Assembly: GCA_951799445.1 (NCBI GenBank) | Contig: OX637297.1 | Location: 2,108,001 to 2,172,000 of the forward strand | Length of the DNA: 64,000 nucleotides | Source of the DNA: Pseudisothecium myosuroides | Lineage: Eukaryota; Streptophyta; Bryopsida; Hypnales; Lembophyllaceae | Reading direction: 5' to 3' | In this document: piece by piece, positions 1-11,678 of the stretch | Layout: each line of letters starts with the position of its first letter | Numbering within the stretch: position 1 is the stretch's first letter | Notes under the pieces: model-generated | The model's database searches: none | The model's input: only the letters and a program-made list of their open reading frames with translations | What the model was told of the DNA's origin: nothing | Translations under genes and position numbers: made by a program

Positions 1-179
1 ATCTGGAGACAGTTCTCCAAAGTACGTGACCAAGCCCAGCCGCCCATGATCTTGGAATTACTTGCAAAAAATGGAAATTAAAAAAAAATGTCAAACAAAG
101 GACGTTCAGAAATGATCTTCAATTTATGAAAAAAAAATTAATATTAAGTTACAACTTCAATATTTTGTTTTTAAATCGA

Positions 180-1470
180 CATGTAATATGTATTGCAATT
201 TTGGAAAACATATCATGGACTTTTCTTGCTCATGACTTCATGAGCGGAAGATTAAGAACTTATACATTCTTTTTTTGATACCGACATGTACTGTTTTATG
301 TATGATTTATGGAATGAGAGTTCTTTGAATGAACCGCAGGCGGAGGAGGACCTTTTTAGGTTACGTGGTAAGTTCGGAAAAACGTAGCATGGACTTCTCC
401 CGCTCATGCCTCTTCACTTCATGAGCGGAGTATTTTGAACTTGTACCTTTTTTTCCATATCGACATGCACTGTCTTATGCATGAAATTGCCAGACATTTT
501 TTAAATGAAACCATTCCATGGCAGGGCCCGTTTCATTCCCAATTTTTTTTACTTCACGTGAATTAGAATTTTGCAATGGGCAACAAGTGAATAATTATAG
601 TGGTGGAATCTAAATCGTAAGAGCAATTCCAACTTCCACAATAGAATTTTATGCATGCATGTATGAACCATCCATGACGTTTTTAAAATGAAGCCATTCC
701 ATGGCAGGGCCCGTTTCATTCCCAATTTTTTTTACTTCACGTGAATTAGAATTTTGCAATGGGCAAGAAGTGAATATAGTGGTGGAATCTAAATCATAAG
801 AGCAATTCCAACTTCCACGATAGAATTTTATGCATGCATGTATGAACCATCCATGACGTTTTTAAAATGAAGCCATTCCATGGTAGGGCCCGTTTCATTC
901 CCAATTTTTTTTACTTCACGTGAATTAGAATTTTGCAATGGGCAAGAACTGAATAATTATAGTGGTGGAATCTAAATCCTAAGAGCAATTCCAACTTCCA
1001 CGATAGAATTTTATGCATGCATGTATGAAAGTCCATGACATTTTTAAAATGAAGCCATTCCATGGCAGGGCCCGTTTCATTCCCAATTTTTTTTACTTCA
1101 CGTGAATTAGAATTTTGCAATGGGCAACAAGTGAATAATTATAGTGGTGGAATCTAAATCGTAAGAGCAATTCCAACTTCCACAATAGAATTTTATGCAT
1201 GCATGTATGAACCATCCATGACATTTTTAAAATGAAGCCATAGTTCAATGGCAGGGCCCATTTCATTCCCAATTTTTTTATTTTCATGTGAATTAGAATT
1301 TTTCAACGGGCAAGACTAGAAAATAGTGGTGGAATCTAAGGCTGGAGCAATTACATTTTTCTAAATCAAATTTTATGCATGCATGTATGAAATTTCATGA
1401 CTTTTTAAATATTATTTAAGCAGTTTCAAGCCATCACGCATTTCATTCCCGATTTTTTTTTCACATCGGT
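180..1470. repeat. satellite-like tandem array, ~180-bp unit
   Basis: Near-identical units start with the CCATTCCATGGCAGGGCCCG block at 511, 694, 873 and 1054. Diverged units follow at 1238 and 1431, giving spacings of 183, 179, 181, 184 and 193 bp. Two more diverged units precede them: the ATGGACTT...CTCATG...TTCATGAGCGGA block recurs near 215 and 389. The apparent ORFs on the minus strand in this array are only repeat-encoded and near-identical to each other, so I do not call genes. The unit length resembles plant centromeric or subtelomeric satellites, but the array is short here. Confidence 0.85.
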
Positions 1471-1766
1471 GGAGATTTTTCAAATAACAATAACAAATAA
1501 CAATATTACGTACATCATTGTCAAATAATGATGTAGATGTATACCACGTTCAATCATTTCAAAAATCCAGATGAAGATTGCATGACCTACAATATTCTCA
1601 TGAATGACATGATTCCAGGTTTAAGCATTCATCACCCGTCAAAATGCATTAACAAATTTGAAAGCATTTTACTCATTAAATCATTCAGACTGAGATTTAA
1701 AATACAAAATAAATAAATGGTTCAGTTTGTTCTTTGTTCCATCATGATTGCACATCCAAAGTCCTT

Positions 1767-1925
1767 CACAAGGGGCTTTTTTGCGTTTCCCTCTCTCACT
1801 TTCCCCTATGTAAACAACAATCTTATGACTTTTCATTGTGTCAACGGATTGTGACACAAGGAGAAGTCATGGATTGCCGTTTACGCAGGAAAAAATGAGA
1901 GGGAAACGCAAAAAAGCCCCTGGTG
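1767..1925. mobile_element. fold-back MITE, CACTA-like, 3-bp TSD CTT
   Basis: A 159-bp element whose ends are inverted repeats. A perfect 25-bp arm starting AGGGGCTTTTTTGCGTTTCC lies at 1771-1795 and its complement at 1897-1921. The arms extend to CAC at the left end and GTG at the right end with one mismatch. The trinucleotide CTT directly flanks both ends (1764-1766 and 1926-1928). CAC/GTG termini with 3-bp duplications are the rule for CACTA-type elements. There is no coding capacity. Confidence 0.7.
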
Positions 1926-2187
1926 CTTTATTTTAAAATTCCTAGATGAAATAAAAATTGTGTCAATCATTGTTTAATCCGTAAAGTCCCATATTAAACC
2001 ATAGGATGTTGTACTACATAACAAGAATTATATATGAAATCAATCTGTAAACTGACATTTTTAATTAGCAATATTGAGTTAGATTGAATTTTAAGTTTAT
2101 ATGTTCCCAGTCTGAGATGACGTAAACTTAATTGAGGAAAAAATTGGAAACAAATAATCAGCGTCATTTTCATTTTTCATAATACCC

Positions 2188-2403
2188 TAAACCCTAAGAG
2201 CCGTAAACCATGAACTGCAGACCCTGAAAACGTTAATATTAAGCGCTGCCACTGTATACCCTAAACCCTATTAAACATTGAAACCCTGAACCCTGAAACC
2301 AAGAACCATGACCTTGAAACCGTGAACACTACACTACAACATGTACCCTAAACCCTATGACCGTGGATTGTAGACCCTATGACTGTGGACCCTAGACCCT
2401 AAG
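2188..2403. repeat. degenerate telomere-like repeats
   Basis: Short runs of CCCTAAACCCTA occur at about 2188, 2260 and 2344. They are mixed with many variants (ACCCTGAAACC, GACCCTAGACCCTAAG). The plant telomere unit is CCCTAAA, so this is a scrambled interstitial telomere-like tract rather than a true telomere. Confidence 0.6.
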
Positions 2404-3737
2404 ATTGCATTCATTGGAATAGAAAATAACAAATATGAACATTCTAGAGTTCAAAATTTTTGTTGATTCTTTTTGTAAGTGAGGTGTTCCACATGTTTCA
2501 GGTGCTCAAGTTTTTGGGTTCACGAGATTTTGTACAGTTCGTTTCTGTAGGATACGTATGATCAGGTCGTATAGGGGAAGAATTCCGAGTAATGATCGGG
2601 GAAGCGTGTGACATTCTGTAAAGTGAAAGTCATCAGAGTTTGATCCGCTTTGGTCAAAGTATCATTGACTCCTAGAAAACGGTGCAACGATACCATCCTT
2701 GAATGCGGCGAATTTCAAAATGTCAGTGAAGAATCGGAATTTCAGTGAAGCCTGGATTTGCGAAGTTCCAGTCAGAAAGTCAAGAGCCCCACGTCCTCCC
2801 TCCTTGTAGTCAAAGATGCGCGAAATTCGAGAATGCAATCAACTTCCGAAGTGAACGACCGCACGTACCCCCCTGCCGTTGTTGATTGTGGCACGGCATT
2901 CAAGAACGCATCCAACATTCAAAATCAAGTTTTGCTTGGTGATTTCAAAATTCGCAGTGGGAATTCAGAGCTGAAGAATTCCAACCAGCCACCTGGTTCA
3001 TAACCCGAAAAGAACCTGGAGCTTGCTCTTTTCGATTGCACACGTGAACAGGCGGAGCAGGCTGCGGAGTGGCGAGTGGGTGTCTGCCGGCGTTGGCGAC
3101 AGAGTGGGCGTGGAGGCGCACGAAGTTCTGACCGAGCCAGTTGCTGCAAGGTAAGAATGCATCCCTTGCAAGTGTTATGCGATTCCGAATGTTGAGGATT
3201 TTGTAGTCGAATTGACGCCACTGCACTCTGTCACAAACTGAGGATGTCGTAGAATGAAAGTGAAACGGAGTCTGCGATAATTTTCTTCGCGCATTGGTCT
3301 CATTTTGCGAAAAACTCATGTGCTTAAGGGATCACCATGTTGTGGTGACATCGAGGTTCCTTTTGAATCGCGGGACGGCACTGCCCTGAGGGCAAGTTGA
3401 TATGAGAACCTTGTACGTGGATGACAACCGGTCATAACGTCTTCACAAAGTAGTGAAATTAGGTTGCGTTAGGAATTAGGCGGACTTACATGAGGAAAAC
3501 CCAGCCATCAAATTCAACTACTTCTAAGAACGTTTCCTATTGTACCCATGGAGGTTCAGGAGTCTGAATTACAGCAAAATCCACTTTAAAAGTAGAGAAT
3601 TTTTATACAGTAACTGAGAATAGTTATAGAGTGTCGAATGTCATGAAACTAGTGACAGGAAACCTAATTTCACGATCTTCTGTAGATACGTCGGTCTACG
3701 ACAGTAGAATACGTGTATATATCCAACATACGTAAGC
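2404..3737. other. intergenic, no recognisable gene
   Basis: Mixed-composition DNA with a GC-richer stretch at 2750-3320. Several overlapping short ORFs there on both strands have no recognisable domain, and none is favoured over the others. I see no repeat structure. Confidence 0.4.
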
Positions 3738-3968
3738 ATCGTGGGATCCCACGATCTCCGCTTACTGAGTGTGGGCGAGACCTCTCAGTCTTTGAGTATA
3801 GAGATATCGCGGTCTGGTAGTTGAGGGATGTTCTATCATTTTGTCGTGGGATCCCACGATCGATTGAACCTTGGCTGTGGCCTTCCTGGTGTACGTCTAG
3901 GTGCCTTACTTTTCGATGACCGTCATACTCCTCGTCAATCTTGTATAAGCGTCGTGGGATCTCACGAT
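3738..3968. repeat. 18-bp palindromes, left cluster (3 copies)
   Basis: Copies at 3738-3755 (ATCGTGGGATCCCACGAT, a perfect 18-bp palindrome), 3843-3860 (one terminal base differs) and 3951-3968 (GTCGTGGGATCTCACGAT). Spacing is about 105-108 bp, but the sequence between copies is not alike. They belong to the family scattered from 3.7 to 13.4 kb. The LTR-like element at 4020-7451 inserted just to the right of this cluster. Confidence 0.85.
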
Positions 3969-4019
3969 CACATTTTCGGTTGGCACCAGGTTCTCCTACT
4001 CGGGGGGGTTCACAAACAC

Positions 4020-7000
4020 TGTCGTACGTGCAATCTAGGCATAAGTATCCTTAACACCAAAATGATGGTAAGATAACACGAAATATCGTCCTAGGAGATT
4101 CTAATATGTTTCAGCAAGCTAAGGAGTTTCCGGATTGTAATCCAAACAACAAAATCCCAAGCAACACCTCTTTCTTTTCCTATTTCTTACACAATGGTCT
4201 TCCGGATCCCAATCCGGATCTACCCCTTTCCGGTTTCCGAGTTGATCCGGATTCCGGGTTTCACTTCTCAACTTCAACTGGTTTTCTATTCCCCTGTTTT
4301 ACCCTTAGGGTGTCCGCATTTGATCTTTTAGAGGGGTAGGAACACACCACTCATAGACATCTATCTCTCTGTACAAAACTTCACACAAAACAATCCTAAC
4401 CGAGTTCTTATTGTAGAATAGAGAAAGTATTCATGCTCACGATTCCCCAGGTAGCTTGCCCGGAAAACAGGTCACTCAGGATTGCATCCTTCCTCTTCTA
4501 CTACAACGACAGATCAAGACAGTCGGAACTAAAAGAGATTCGTGCATCTATCTACCAGACTGATCCTATGGTTGGCAGACCTTCCGGTGAGTGGGGATTT
4601 TCCGCTGGCGGTCGCTTATCTCCGCTCGGAACCCTCCCTGGATTCCGGACTCGCATCCGCACCACTCCTTAAAATCGGATCACCGTTACGGCAATTTAAA
4701 GGTACCACGCGCAAGTCCTTACTCACAAGTCTAGTAAAGTTTCCTCACAAACTTACTCGCTCAAAACAGGTCCGACTAATTTTCAACCCGGATTCCCCCT
4801 CATCCGCCCTCTCTGACACTTTCACCATTCATAAACGACTCAAGAAGACGCACAAATAGCCAGAAATCCGAATGTCCACTTAGTGGCTCAGATTAGAGAA
4901 AAGAGAATATGAACATAAACTAATGCACACAACATGGGCAAGGCTGGAATGAAAGGGCAACACGCTGCCCTTTCATTTAAAACCCAAACAAAAAGCCAAA
5001 AAAAGAACACCTGAAAATCCAGGTGACCAATCAGTAATCAATCGTAATATCCGGAAAGTTCAAAGTCAACTACTCCTAAGAATCCGGAACCGGGCCCCAT
5101 GCACGGAAAACCCGCTCCAGATTAAAAATCCTAAAACTTCAAACATACTAATTACTTTCCCCGCTTTGATTTCTTCGCGCTGCTACTTGGCCTTGCAAGT
5201 GGTTTCCTGCTCCCTTTCGGTGGAGTGGACTTCGTTGCAGCCCGGGTCGGAATCTTCCGCTGGATCGGCGGCGGGTCGTCATCCGAATCCGTCTCATCGC
5301 CGGAAGTGAATTCCCCCTTCTCGGACTCTTGGATCATCTCCACTCTAATCTCTTTCTCTGGCGAATCATCCAGCTGAATCGGTGTTGTATTCCTCTTGGG
5401 CGATGCCTTCTGCATATGAGTAAAGTCGACCGGATTGGTCCGAGCCGGGTTTGACAAGGCCCCCATCCGGTGGATTAAATCACTCCGGACGGATGTTCCG
5501 GATGTCGGAACGATACTCCCTGCTTCTACCGAAATCGACTGGATACTCCTCGTCTGGCCAAACTTAGTGGTCTTCGTCTGGATCCGTGCCTGACTTGGAG
5601 TAGGTCTTGGGGATGCCGGTAAACCGATCCCTGACCTCGGCTTCTGGGGCGTCTTCAACAAGTCGATGTTGGGCAGCTCCGGAAAGTGGGTGAAGTCCAA
5701 GGGCTTGTTCAGGTTGAGGTGCCCCAACAGTTGCACCATCTCCTTCAAAATTCCTTCCATCCGGGCTTGGAAGTCCACCAAAATAGTTACCACCTTGGAC
5801 CCGGATAAGTGGCCTATGCCACTGAGCTGATTGGTGAAGAGTCGGGATTTGACAACAGCTTCTGCTGGTTGCTCGACCAACGTGGTCAAATTGTGGACGA
5901 GTTGGAGAGCTTCCGCCTCCTTCTGCAGTGCAATTGCGGCATCCGTCTCCGCCCAGTTCACCCGACCTAACAGGTCATCCCTTTCCTTCTCCAAGCTCTT
6001 GATCCGCTCGTCCTTCTCACGAATCAGATCCGGGCTCGGTAGTTTCCGGATCTGATTTATGATATCTTTCGGCTCCACCTTCAACTCTGCAGCAATCCCT
6101 AGGATCATGTCGGACATCCCGAAATACATGTGCTTGGCCTCCTCCATCCACTGCATTCCGGCGTCGAAGAAGTCCGACTGCGGTTCCGGTTCCAGGGGCT
6201 GACTCGGCTCTCCTTTTTCCGGGGTCGATTGTTCCACCCTCGAGTTCGGATTGGTCGACTTCCTTCTCTTCTCCCGCTTGTCGACCAGGTCCTGCTGCTG
6301 CGGTTCTTCTTCCTCGTCCTCGTCTTCTTCTTCTTCCTCCTCCTCTCCCTCACTTGGAGTATCCGGTGGAATTTCATGCGTGAGGCCATACTTCACTATT
6401 TCTAATCCGGTGTTGTAAATCACCATCTCTTCACTCGTCAGCACCTCCTGATGGTGATACAGGTGAAACAGGTACGGACTGAGAAGACTCGGCTTCCCCT
6501 TCCCTACGTGCGACACGAGCTTCTTTACTATCCCGGCTAGGACTTTCCCCCAGTGAACTACCTTATCTTCTAAAGCCCCAAAGATAGTGTTGGCCACCGT
6601 AACCGACAGTCACTCACTGGGTATCCGTCCTTAGTGGTAACCGGATTGCGGAACTTCCCAATCCCGTACTTCTCTACCCGAGAACCTAATCCGGATCCGT
6701 CCTTCCCAAACCCGTATACGTCAGCCCATACATCCGCCGTCCATGCTCCGGGTTGGCCTCTCACAGTCAACTCGAACTGATTCGGGACTCCCGAGATCAG
6801 CTGCTCCAACATCTCCGCGTTCTTAACATTCCACGGTCGGTGGATCAAACCTACGCACCCCATCCGGGTCAGATCTATCTCTAACTCCTTCCGGTGCGTT
6901 GGGTCGGCGAGTATGGCCGGTCTAACTATCCGAGCTGTGACAGAAGGTCGGCGCGCTACCGGTTTGCTGGACTCCGCCATAGTTTACCGACACCGACTAC

Positions 7001-7451
7001 TAAATCCGGTGCAATCGGCACCGACCTCACCCGTCTCTCCCTGTCGCGATCTCTAACTCACCACTCTTTTTCTCAGCTAAGTGCGCAAGACAATCAGCAA
7101 AGTGAAGAATGAGGAAGATTAGGTCTGGCGAGGGTTTAAGTACTAGTCGAGCTGCCGACCGTTCCCCTTGGCGAACGGAAAGAGGTCCGTTCCCGTAACG
7201 GTTCCCTAGCGGCGTAGGTCGGATACCTATTCCGTAGCTCGTTCCGATCCGGCCTAACTCGGATTAAAGATCCGTTCCTGCTCTCGGAAAAACCCGGTTT
7301 ACAGGATCTGAAATCTCGGATTCTAACTATCCGAAATCTATCTATATCCGAATCTAATTTCCTTCTTCCTACCAAAATTTTGAAATTTTTGCCTAACTCC
7401 TAACCTATTTCTATGCTATACCTCTCCCTTATGAGTTTTCGTACTCCCACA
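4020..7451 (-). mobile_element. LTR-like element copy 1 (3432 bp), TSD AACAC
   Basis: The element begins TGTCGTACG and ends GTACTCCCACA, so it has TG...CA termini. It is flanked by a perfect 5-bp duplication, AACAC, at 4015-4019 and 7452-7456. I find no internal copy of either end, so it looks like one solo LTR rather than LTR-body-LTR. It matches the copy at 48803-52308 nearly throughout. Its first ~1.07 kb and last ~100 bp also match the 1.3-kb element at 17332-18652. The strand given is that of the internal ORF. The termini read TG...CA in both directions, so the true LTR orientation is undetermined. It splits a palindrome-bearing zone that was once continuous. Confidence 0.85.
5152..6980 (-). 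pseudogene. LTR-internal ORF, copy 1, broken by 73-bp deletion
   Basis: This is the same protein as the 633-residue ORF at 49936-51837, but in two pieces: 136 codons at 6570-6980 and 481 codons at 5152-6597. Compared with the intact copy, 73 bases are missing at about 6610 (between CCGTAACC and ACAGTCACTCAC on the plus strand). This shifts the frame and removes the residues around KDARQKRVLEF. The larger piece keeps the rest: a conserved block, an acidic Glu/Asp run, a coiled coil near REKDERIKSLEKERDD, Ser/Pro/Thr-rich tracts and a basic tail ending KKSKRGK. The ORF has no reverse transcriptase, integrase, protease or zinc-knuckle motif. Its function is unknown. It may be an extra ORF of an LTR retrotransposon. 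Confidence 0.75.
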
Positions 7452-8037
7452 AACACTCTTCCGGAATTTACATGATACCGAACTCGTGGGATCCCACGAT
7501 TGATTGTCGATCTCAATATGTCGGGGACTCGTCAGAGTGATTTAGTTTGACCCACTACTTCATTTGTATTTCTGTAGCGGTCTATGTGATCCCTTAGGAG
7601 GATCTTGGAATACCGCGATCTCTGGTTACCGCGATCTCTGGTTTAAGTGATTGAGCGCCAAGAGTGTCGTGGGATCCCACGATGTACTGAACGTTCTTTG
7701 GTTAATGTCTTCTAAACTTCTGTGACATTTTCCTGGATGCCTTGGCTTCTTCTCAGTGGTTCTGGGACAGCCTTCTTGAGATCGCACTATCGCGTCCGGG
7801 CTTTCGAACTTCTTGTTGACAGTAACTAGATTCAGTTGTTCGTGTTGCGTTGCCATGTGATCGTGAGTTCCCACGACTGTACAGACGTTGATGCTTCTGT
7901 CCTTCATGTCGTGAGGTTACAATGCCATGAATGCAGCGCTCTTCTGTAGACATGCCTAACTCCTTGAATGTATGATGTACAGGTTTTACAGATCGTTTTA
8001 ATCTCGTCCAAGGGATAAGATAGAGCTTACTCTGACA
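7452..8037. repeat. palindrome-bearing region upstream of the DUF7869-like gene
   Basis: Contains three family palindromes: 7483-7500 (CTCGTGGGATCCCACGAT), 7666-7683 (GTCGTGGGATCCCACGAT) and 7860-7877 (ATCGTGAGTTCCCACGAC). A direct duplication of TACCGCGATCTCTGGT lies at about 7612-7644. This is the probable 5' flank or promoter side of the following gene. No convincing TATA box stands out. Confidence 0.75.
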
Positions 8038-11000
8038 ATGGATTCATTCTGTGAGTCTGTTGCTGACGCGATAGTTCCGTATGTGGACGGAACGCATGTA
8101 GAGGGTGAATCACAGGATTCCACCGGTGGATGTGAAGCGTTTGTGAATGGTGATTGGGTTAAGCTGTTTGTGCTTGGATTCGGTGAAGTTGGATCAGGAA
8201 TCGTTAAAGAGGTTCGTCCCCAGGGCCAGTGGCTGGGTGTGCCCATACCTATTGATCCTTGGATTTACATTCTGTTGCGACCTCATTCTATCAAATTAGA
8301 ATTCCAGGATTTGAAATGCTTTCCTTGTCAGAGGGGTATGAACACATTAGAGGATGTTCAAGAGAATGTAGTGTTGTGGAGAGCCGCCGACGTTGTTAGA
8401 GCGTCGGGGGATCCCCCGATGGATCCATGTCTGTATATTCGTCAAGGAGCTTGGTTTGGACTTGATGTGCATCGGAAGGACGCCGACGGACTCCTTGTTT
8501 CCTCGGGTCGTATCATTTGTTGGAGTCCGGAGGATCATTTCCAAGAGAAGACACTAGGTGAAGGTTTCATAGGTGGGACAGTCCTCGATGTTTTTGTGGG
8601 TGACACCGAAGCCATAATGTCTCACGATAAGTGGCCAATTTCGGAGTGCTGGTTTCCCAACGGTCGTTCGTTGAAGGAGACAATGGATCATTTTGCCGCC
8701 ATTCCCGATATCGACGACCCTCTCGCTTACCTTGGAGGTAGAATGAAAGCACCATACCGGTTTATAGTTTGTAAACCCAATCTGGAACTGAAGGAATCAC
8801 AGTACTCACGCAAAAGGCAGACGAGGAGATTCGGAAAGTCAGCTTGGAGAAGTGCTGCAGACGTCTGTGTTGTCAGCATTAGAACCAGGAGTTCACGCTG
8901 TTAGTAAGGTAAAAGTACTACTTGAAGTTGTTTGACGAGCGCCGTGAATATGGGATTGGAGTGGGAGGACAATTACACGAAAGGTACGGGGAGCAGAAGC
9001 GGAAATACGTCACGCTAAAGGGAGTTGATGTTTGTGGCAAGGCGTGGTACATAATTCACGGCATCCCGAAGTCCACTTACCTCAGTTACATCGAGATGTA
9101 CAACAACGGCGTCGTATCAGGGACGCACAGAAACAAAGGGGTTAAGCGCCCGCGGACTCGGACTGTTCAGGTCGCTGGGACTATGAAAGCCATTATTGAT
9201 GAGAATGCTGATCAAATGCCCCACCAAATGCGCGGCATTGGGAATGGGCGAACAGACACTCTAAAATTCCTTCCTCCCGAAAGAAATTGGAAACGAGTCC
9301 GAGCAGACGCCAACGAGGTAGTGCCCCTTATCTCCTGTCACTGCTTTATTGATCGTGCGATCTCCCGACAAGATCAATGATCGTGTAATATCACGATCAC
9401 TGTTCTGGTGCATTGCTTGTCATTTGCATTCCTTCCCCTTCGCTCGTACCGATGCTTAAGCGTACCAATTCTGGATGTGCAGTTGAATGCCGACTACGGT
9501 CTGCCGCCCGTGAGCCAGTCGACTATTAGTAGACTCAAGCGGGAGCACTTCAACAACGTCTCCATTAAGCCTGTCGGAAGTTCGTTTGCAAAATGTACTA
9601 CGTGCGACGACCTACAGCAGTTTATTCTGAAGTCTCCGAAAGGAAGCCCCGAGTACGTGGAGTTCGTGAAGCAGCGGACTCATCATCTAAATCACCAAGC
9701 TTCTTGCCATCATTTGTATGCGTCTTGGCGTGAGGAATCCAAACGAGATCCTCGAAGAATTTTATGTATAATTCACGACAAGATGGATACATCCAAGACG
9801 GCTCTACCTAGACTCCGGGTGACAACGAAGGCCACGGCCGGTTTGGGGCAGCTTCCGATGAGCGTTACTGGAATGGTAGCTCATGGCCATGGCAACGGTG
9901 CTTATGCCCATTATGCTCCATCTTGCTGGCCGGCGGACTCCAACTTCACCATTTCGTCTTTGGCGAGGTTGTTGCGCCAGCTCGAGGATCCACCTATTCG
10001 AGAGGCAGGCGACCTCTTTCCATATCCGCCGGCTAACTCATTGTTCGAGGCACTGCTTAGAGGAAAGTCTAGATGTATGGACAGCCTAACCCTCACCGAA
10101 CCTGGAGCTCGGGTCGGAAGTACCCCTCTTCCTGAAAATTTATATCTTTAGCTTGACAACTCTGCCAACGATAATAAGAACAAATATCTGATGGCGTTCT
10201 TATCCTTGCTCACTGCACGAGGTGTCTTCAAGGAAATTCAGGTTGGGTTTTTACTAGTCGGACACACTCACGAGGACATCGATGCATATTTCAGCCACCT
10301 TTCCAAGGCCCTGAAGACCAAGAACACTTTTGTTGTCGCTGACCTCATGAAAACCTTCATGCAGTCCCAAGAACTGTCATTTATGCCGGAGTTCATACAG
10401 GAGGTGGGGGATTTCAAGTTGTTCGTGGAGGGTTACCAATGCGATCGCGGGGAAAAATTAATTGGATTGGGGGAGATGCACCTGTTCAAGTTCTACGTGG
10501 ACACTGATGGGGTCCCCGTTATGAACTTCAAAAGGTCAGCAGTTGATTCGAACTGGTTGCCGTCGAAGAAACCTTCTGAACGCATTTGGAAGACAGACAG
10601 CAATGGTCGGCCCATGCTCCCTCACGGCTGTCCAAAGCCTGTTCCGTTTAAACCCATGTGGGGCAGCGAGGTTCCGATACCGCATGGAAATCAAGAGAAG
10701 GCAAGGGAAGCGGCGCGGAAAGCTACCTTGAACAAGGGTTTCATGCTAGTAGGACTTGAGAAATACATTCAGTACTGGCAATACGGTATTTCTAGATGCG
10801 AGGGATTTGCAATTACGTTCGGTCCATACGTGGATTACTGGAAGTGTGTTCTCGATGAGCTGAAGGAACCACTACCCGAGTGTCCTCCGGAGTTGGTGGA
10901 AGGCTTCTGGCCACAACACGATTGGAGGGTGGCGCGTAATGGAGTCCCTCGCCCAGGATCGACGGTGAATCCCATGGACGTGATTCCGGAGGAAGAAGAA

Positions 11001-11420
11001 GAGCCGGAACCTTACTGCGGCCCTGCAAATGAAGCGCCAAGGGAAAGCTTTAATCCATGGCTAGACATACGACCAGGTTGTTGGGTACTTGTCAGACCGG
11101 AAGTCCCGGAATCATGTGCTGTTTGGCAGGGAAGAGCATTGTCTACTATATGCAGAGTGGAAGGAGATGTGAATAACGGGAAGTTCTTGCTTCAGTACTG
11201 GCGACCCGATAACTCCGAAACGAGGCTGGAATTGATTTATCGAAATTGCTGGTACGGTAAATGTGTCGTTGAAAAAAGTCCCCTCACCTGGGTGGACGCG
11301 GGTGCTGCAGTGTATGCGAATTGGTCCAGGAGAGTGGATCAAAAATCCTGGACGATTCCTCAGAAGAGTAGGGAGGCTGCCTTAGTGAATTTGAATCGGG
11401 CAAACGTGGTGGACCCATGA
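8038..11420 (+). pseudogene. DUF7869-type transposase-like gene, decayed
   Basis: An ATG at 8038 opens 260 codons of unrecognised N-terminal region. A one-base frameshift near 8816 then leads into a Cys-rich motif (EKCCRRLCCQH) and KYYLKLFDERREYG. Stops interrupt at 8880 (TAG) and 8910 (TAA). A phase-0 intron (about 9318-9482, GT...AG) fits between RADANE and LNADYGLPP; without it a TGA at 9378 blocks the frame. The next exon has KCTTC, then IIHDKMD, LDNSANDNKNKY and VGHTHEDID, in the order seen in DUF7869 proteins. These acidic residues could be an RNase H-like catalytic triad; that is inference. A TAG at 10149 sits where LYLQLDN is expected, so one CAG to TAG change probably ended it. Family palindromes lie in the exon (8403) and twice in the intron. 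The family is common near plant and animal transposons, but its chemistry is not established. Confidence 0.75.
9352..9397. repeat. two family palindromes inside the predicted intron
   Basis: ATCGTGCGATCTCCCGAC at 9352-9369 and ATCGTGTAATATCACGAT at 9380-9397, ten bases apart. Both lie within the predicted 165-bp intron of the DUF7869-like gene. The second keeps perfect outer arms (ATCGTG/CACGAT) around a changed core. Confidence 0.8.
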
Positions 11421-11437
11421 TTGAGTGCCTAGTCCGG

Positions 11438-11560
11438 GGTCGCTACTGCCATCGTGGGAACTCCCGACGCACTGTGTCGGTCGTCGCGGCAATCGTGAGA
11501 TGTCACGATGCATTCTGCGGGGCGCGACTGCCATCGTGATATCGCACGATGCATTCTACA
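11438..11560 (+). repeat. three palindromes in a 41-bp tandem array after the stop codon
   Basis: Palindromes start at 11451, 11492 and 11533, exactly 41 bp apart. Each is preceded by a (T/G)GCC-like tetramer and followed by GCA(C/T)T. The first copy is ATCGTGGGAACTCCCGAC, the second ATCGTGAGATGTCACGAT, the third ATCGTGATATCGCACGAT. The array begins about 30 bp after the TGA at 11418, so it would lie in the 3' untranslated region and could fold into three successive hairpins in RNA. Confidence 0.85.
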
Positions 11561-11678
11561 TCCAGTAAGCGCAGCCGCAAGTGAGGGTTTCGAAGTACAG
11601 TCCGTTGAGTCAGTAGGACTGTTCTTCGATTAATTTTTCAGAGCTGCTTTTTGTGACTTGTATATGTAAAATAAATCT

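Noticed and set aside
911..1287. Two near-identical small ORFs on the minus strand
   Set aside because: They are translations of successive satellite units; similarity to each other reflects the DNA repeat.
2188..2403. True telomere
   Set aside because: The CCCTAAA units are few and scrambled, with ordinary sequence on both sides.
4106..4859. Short plus-strand ORFs repeated at 48889-49642
   Set aside because: They lie in the non-coding part of the LTR, are under 110 codons, and carry no domain.
5831..6055. Plus-strand ORF repeated in both LTR-element copies
   Set aside because: It is the antisense of the coiled-coil region; it recurs only because the elements are copies.
6105..6405. ORFs on both strands over the acidic run of the LTR ORF
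   Set aside because: Shadow frames of the GAA/GAG-rich acidic tract in the real ORF.
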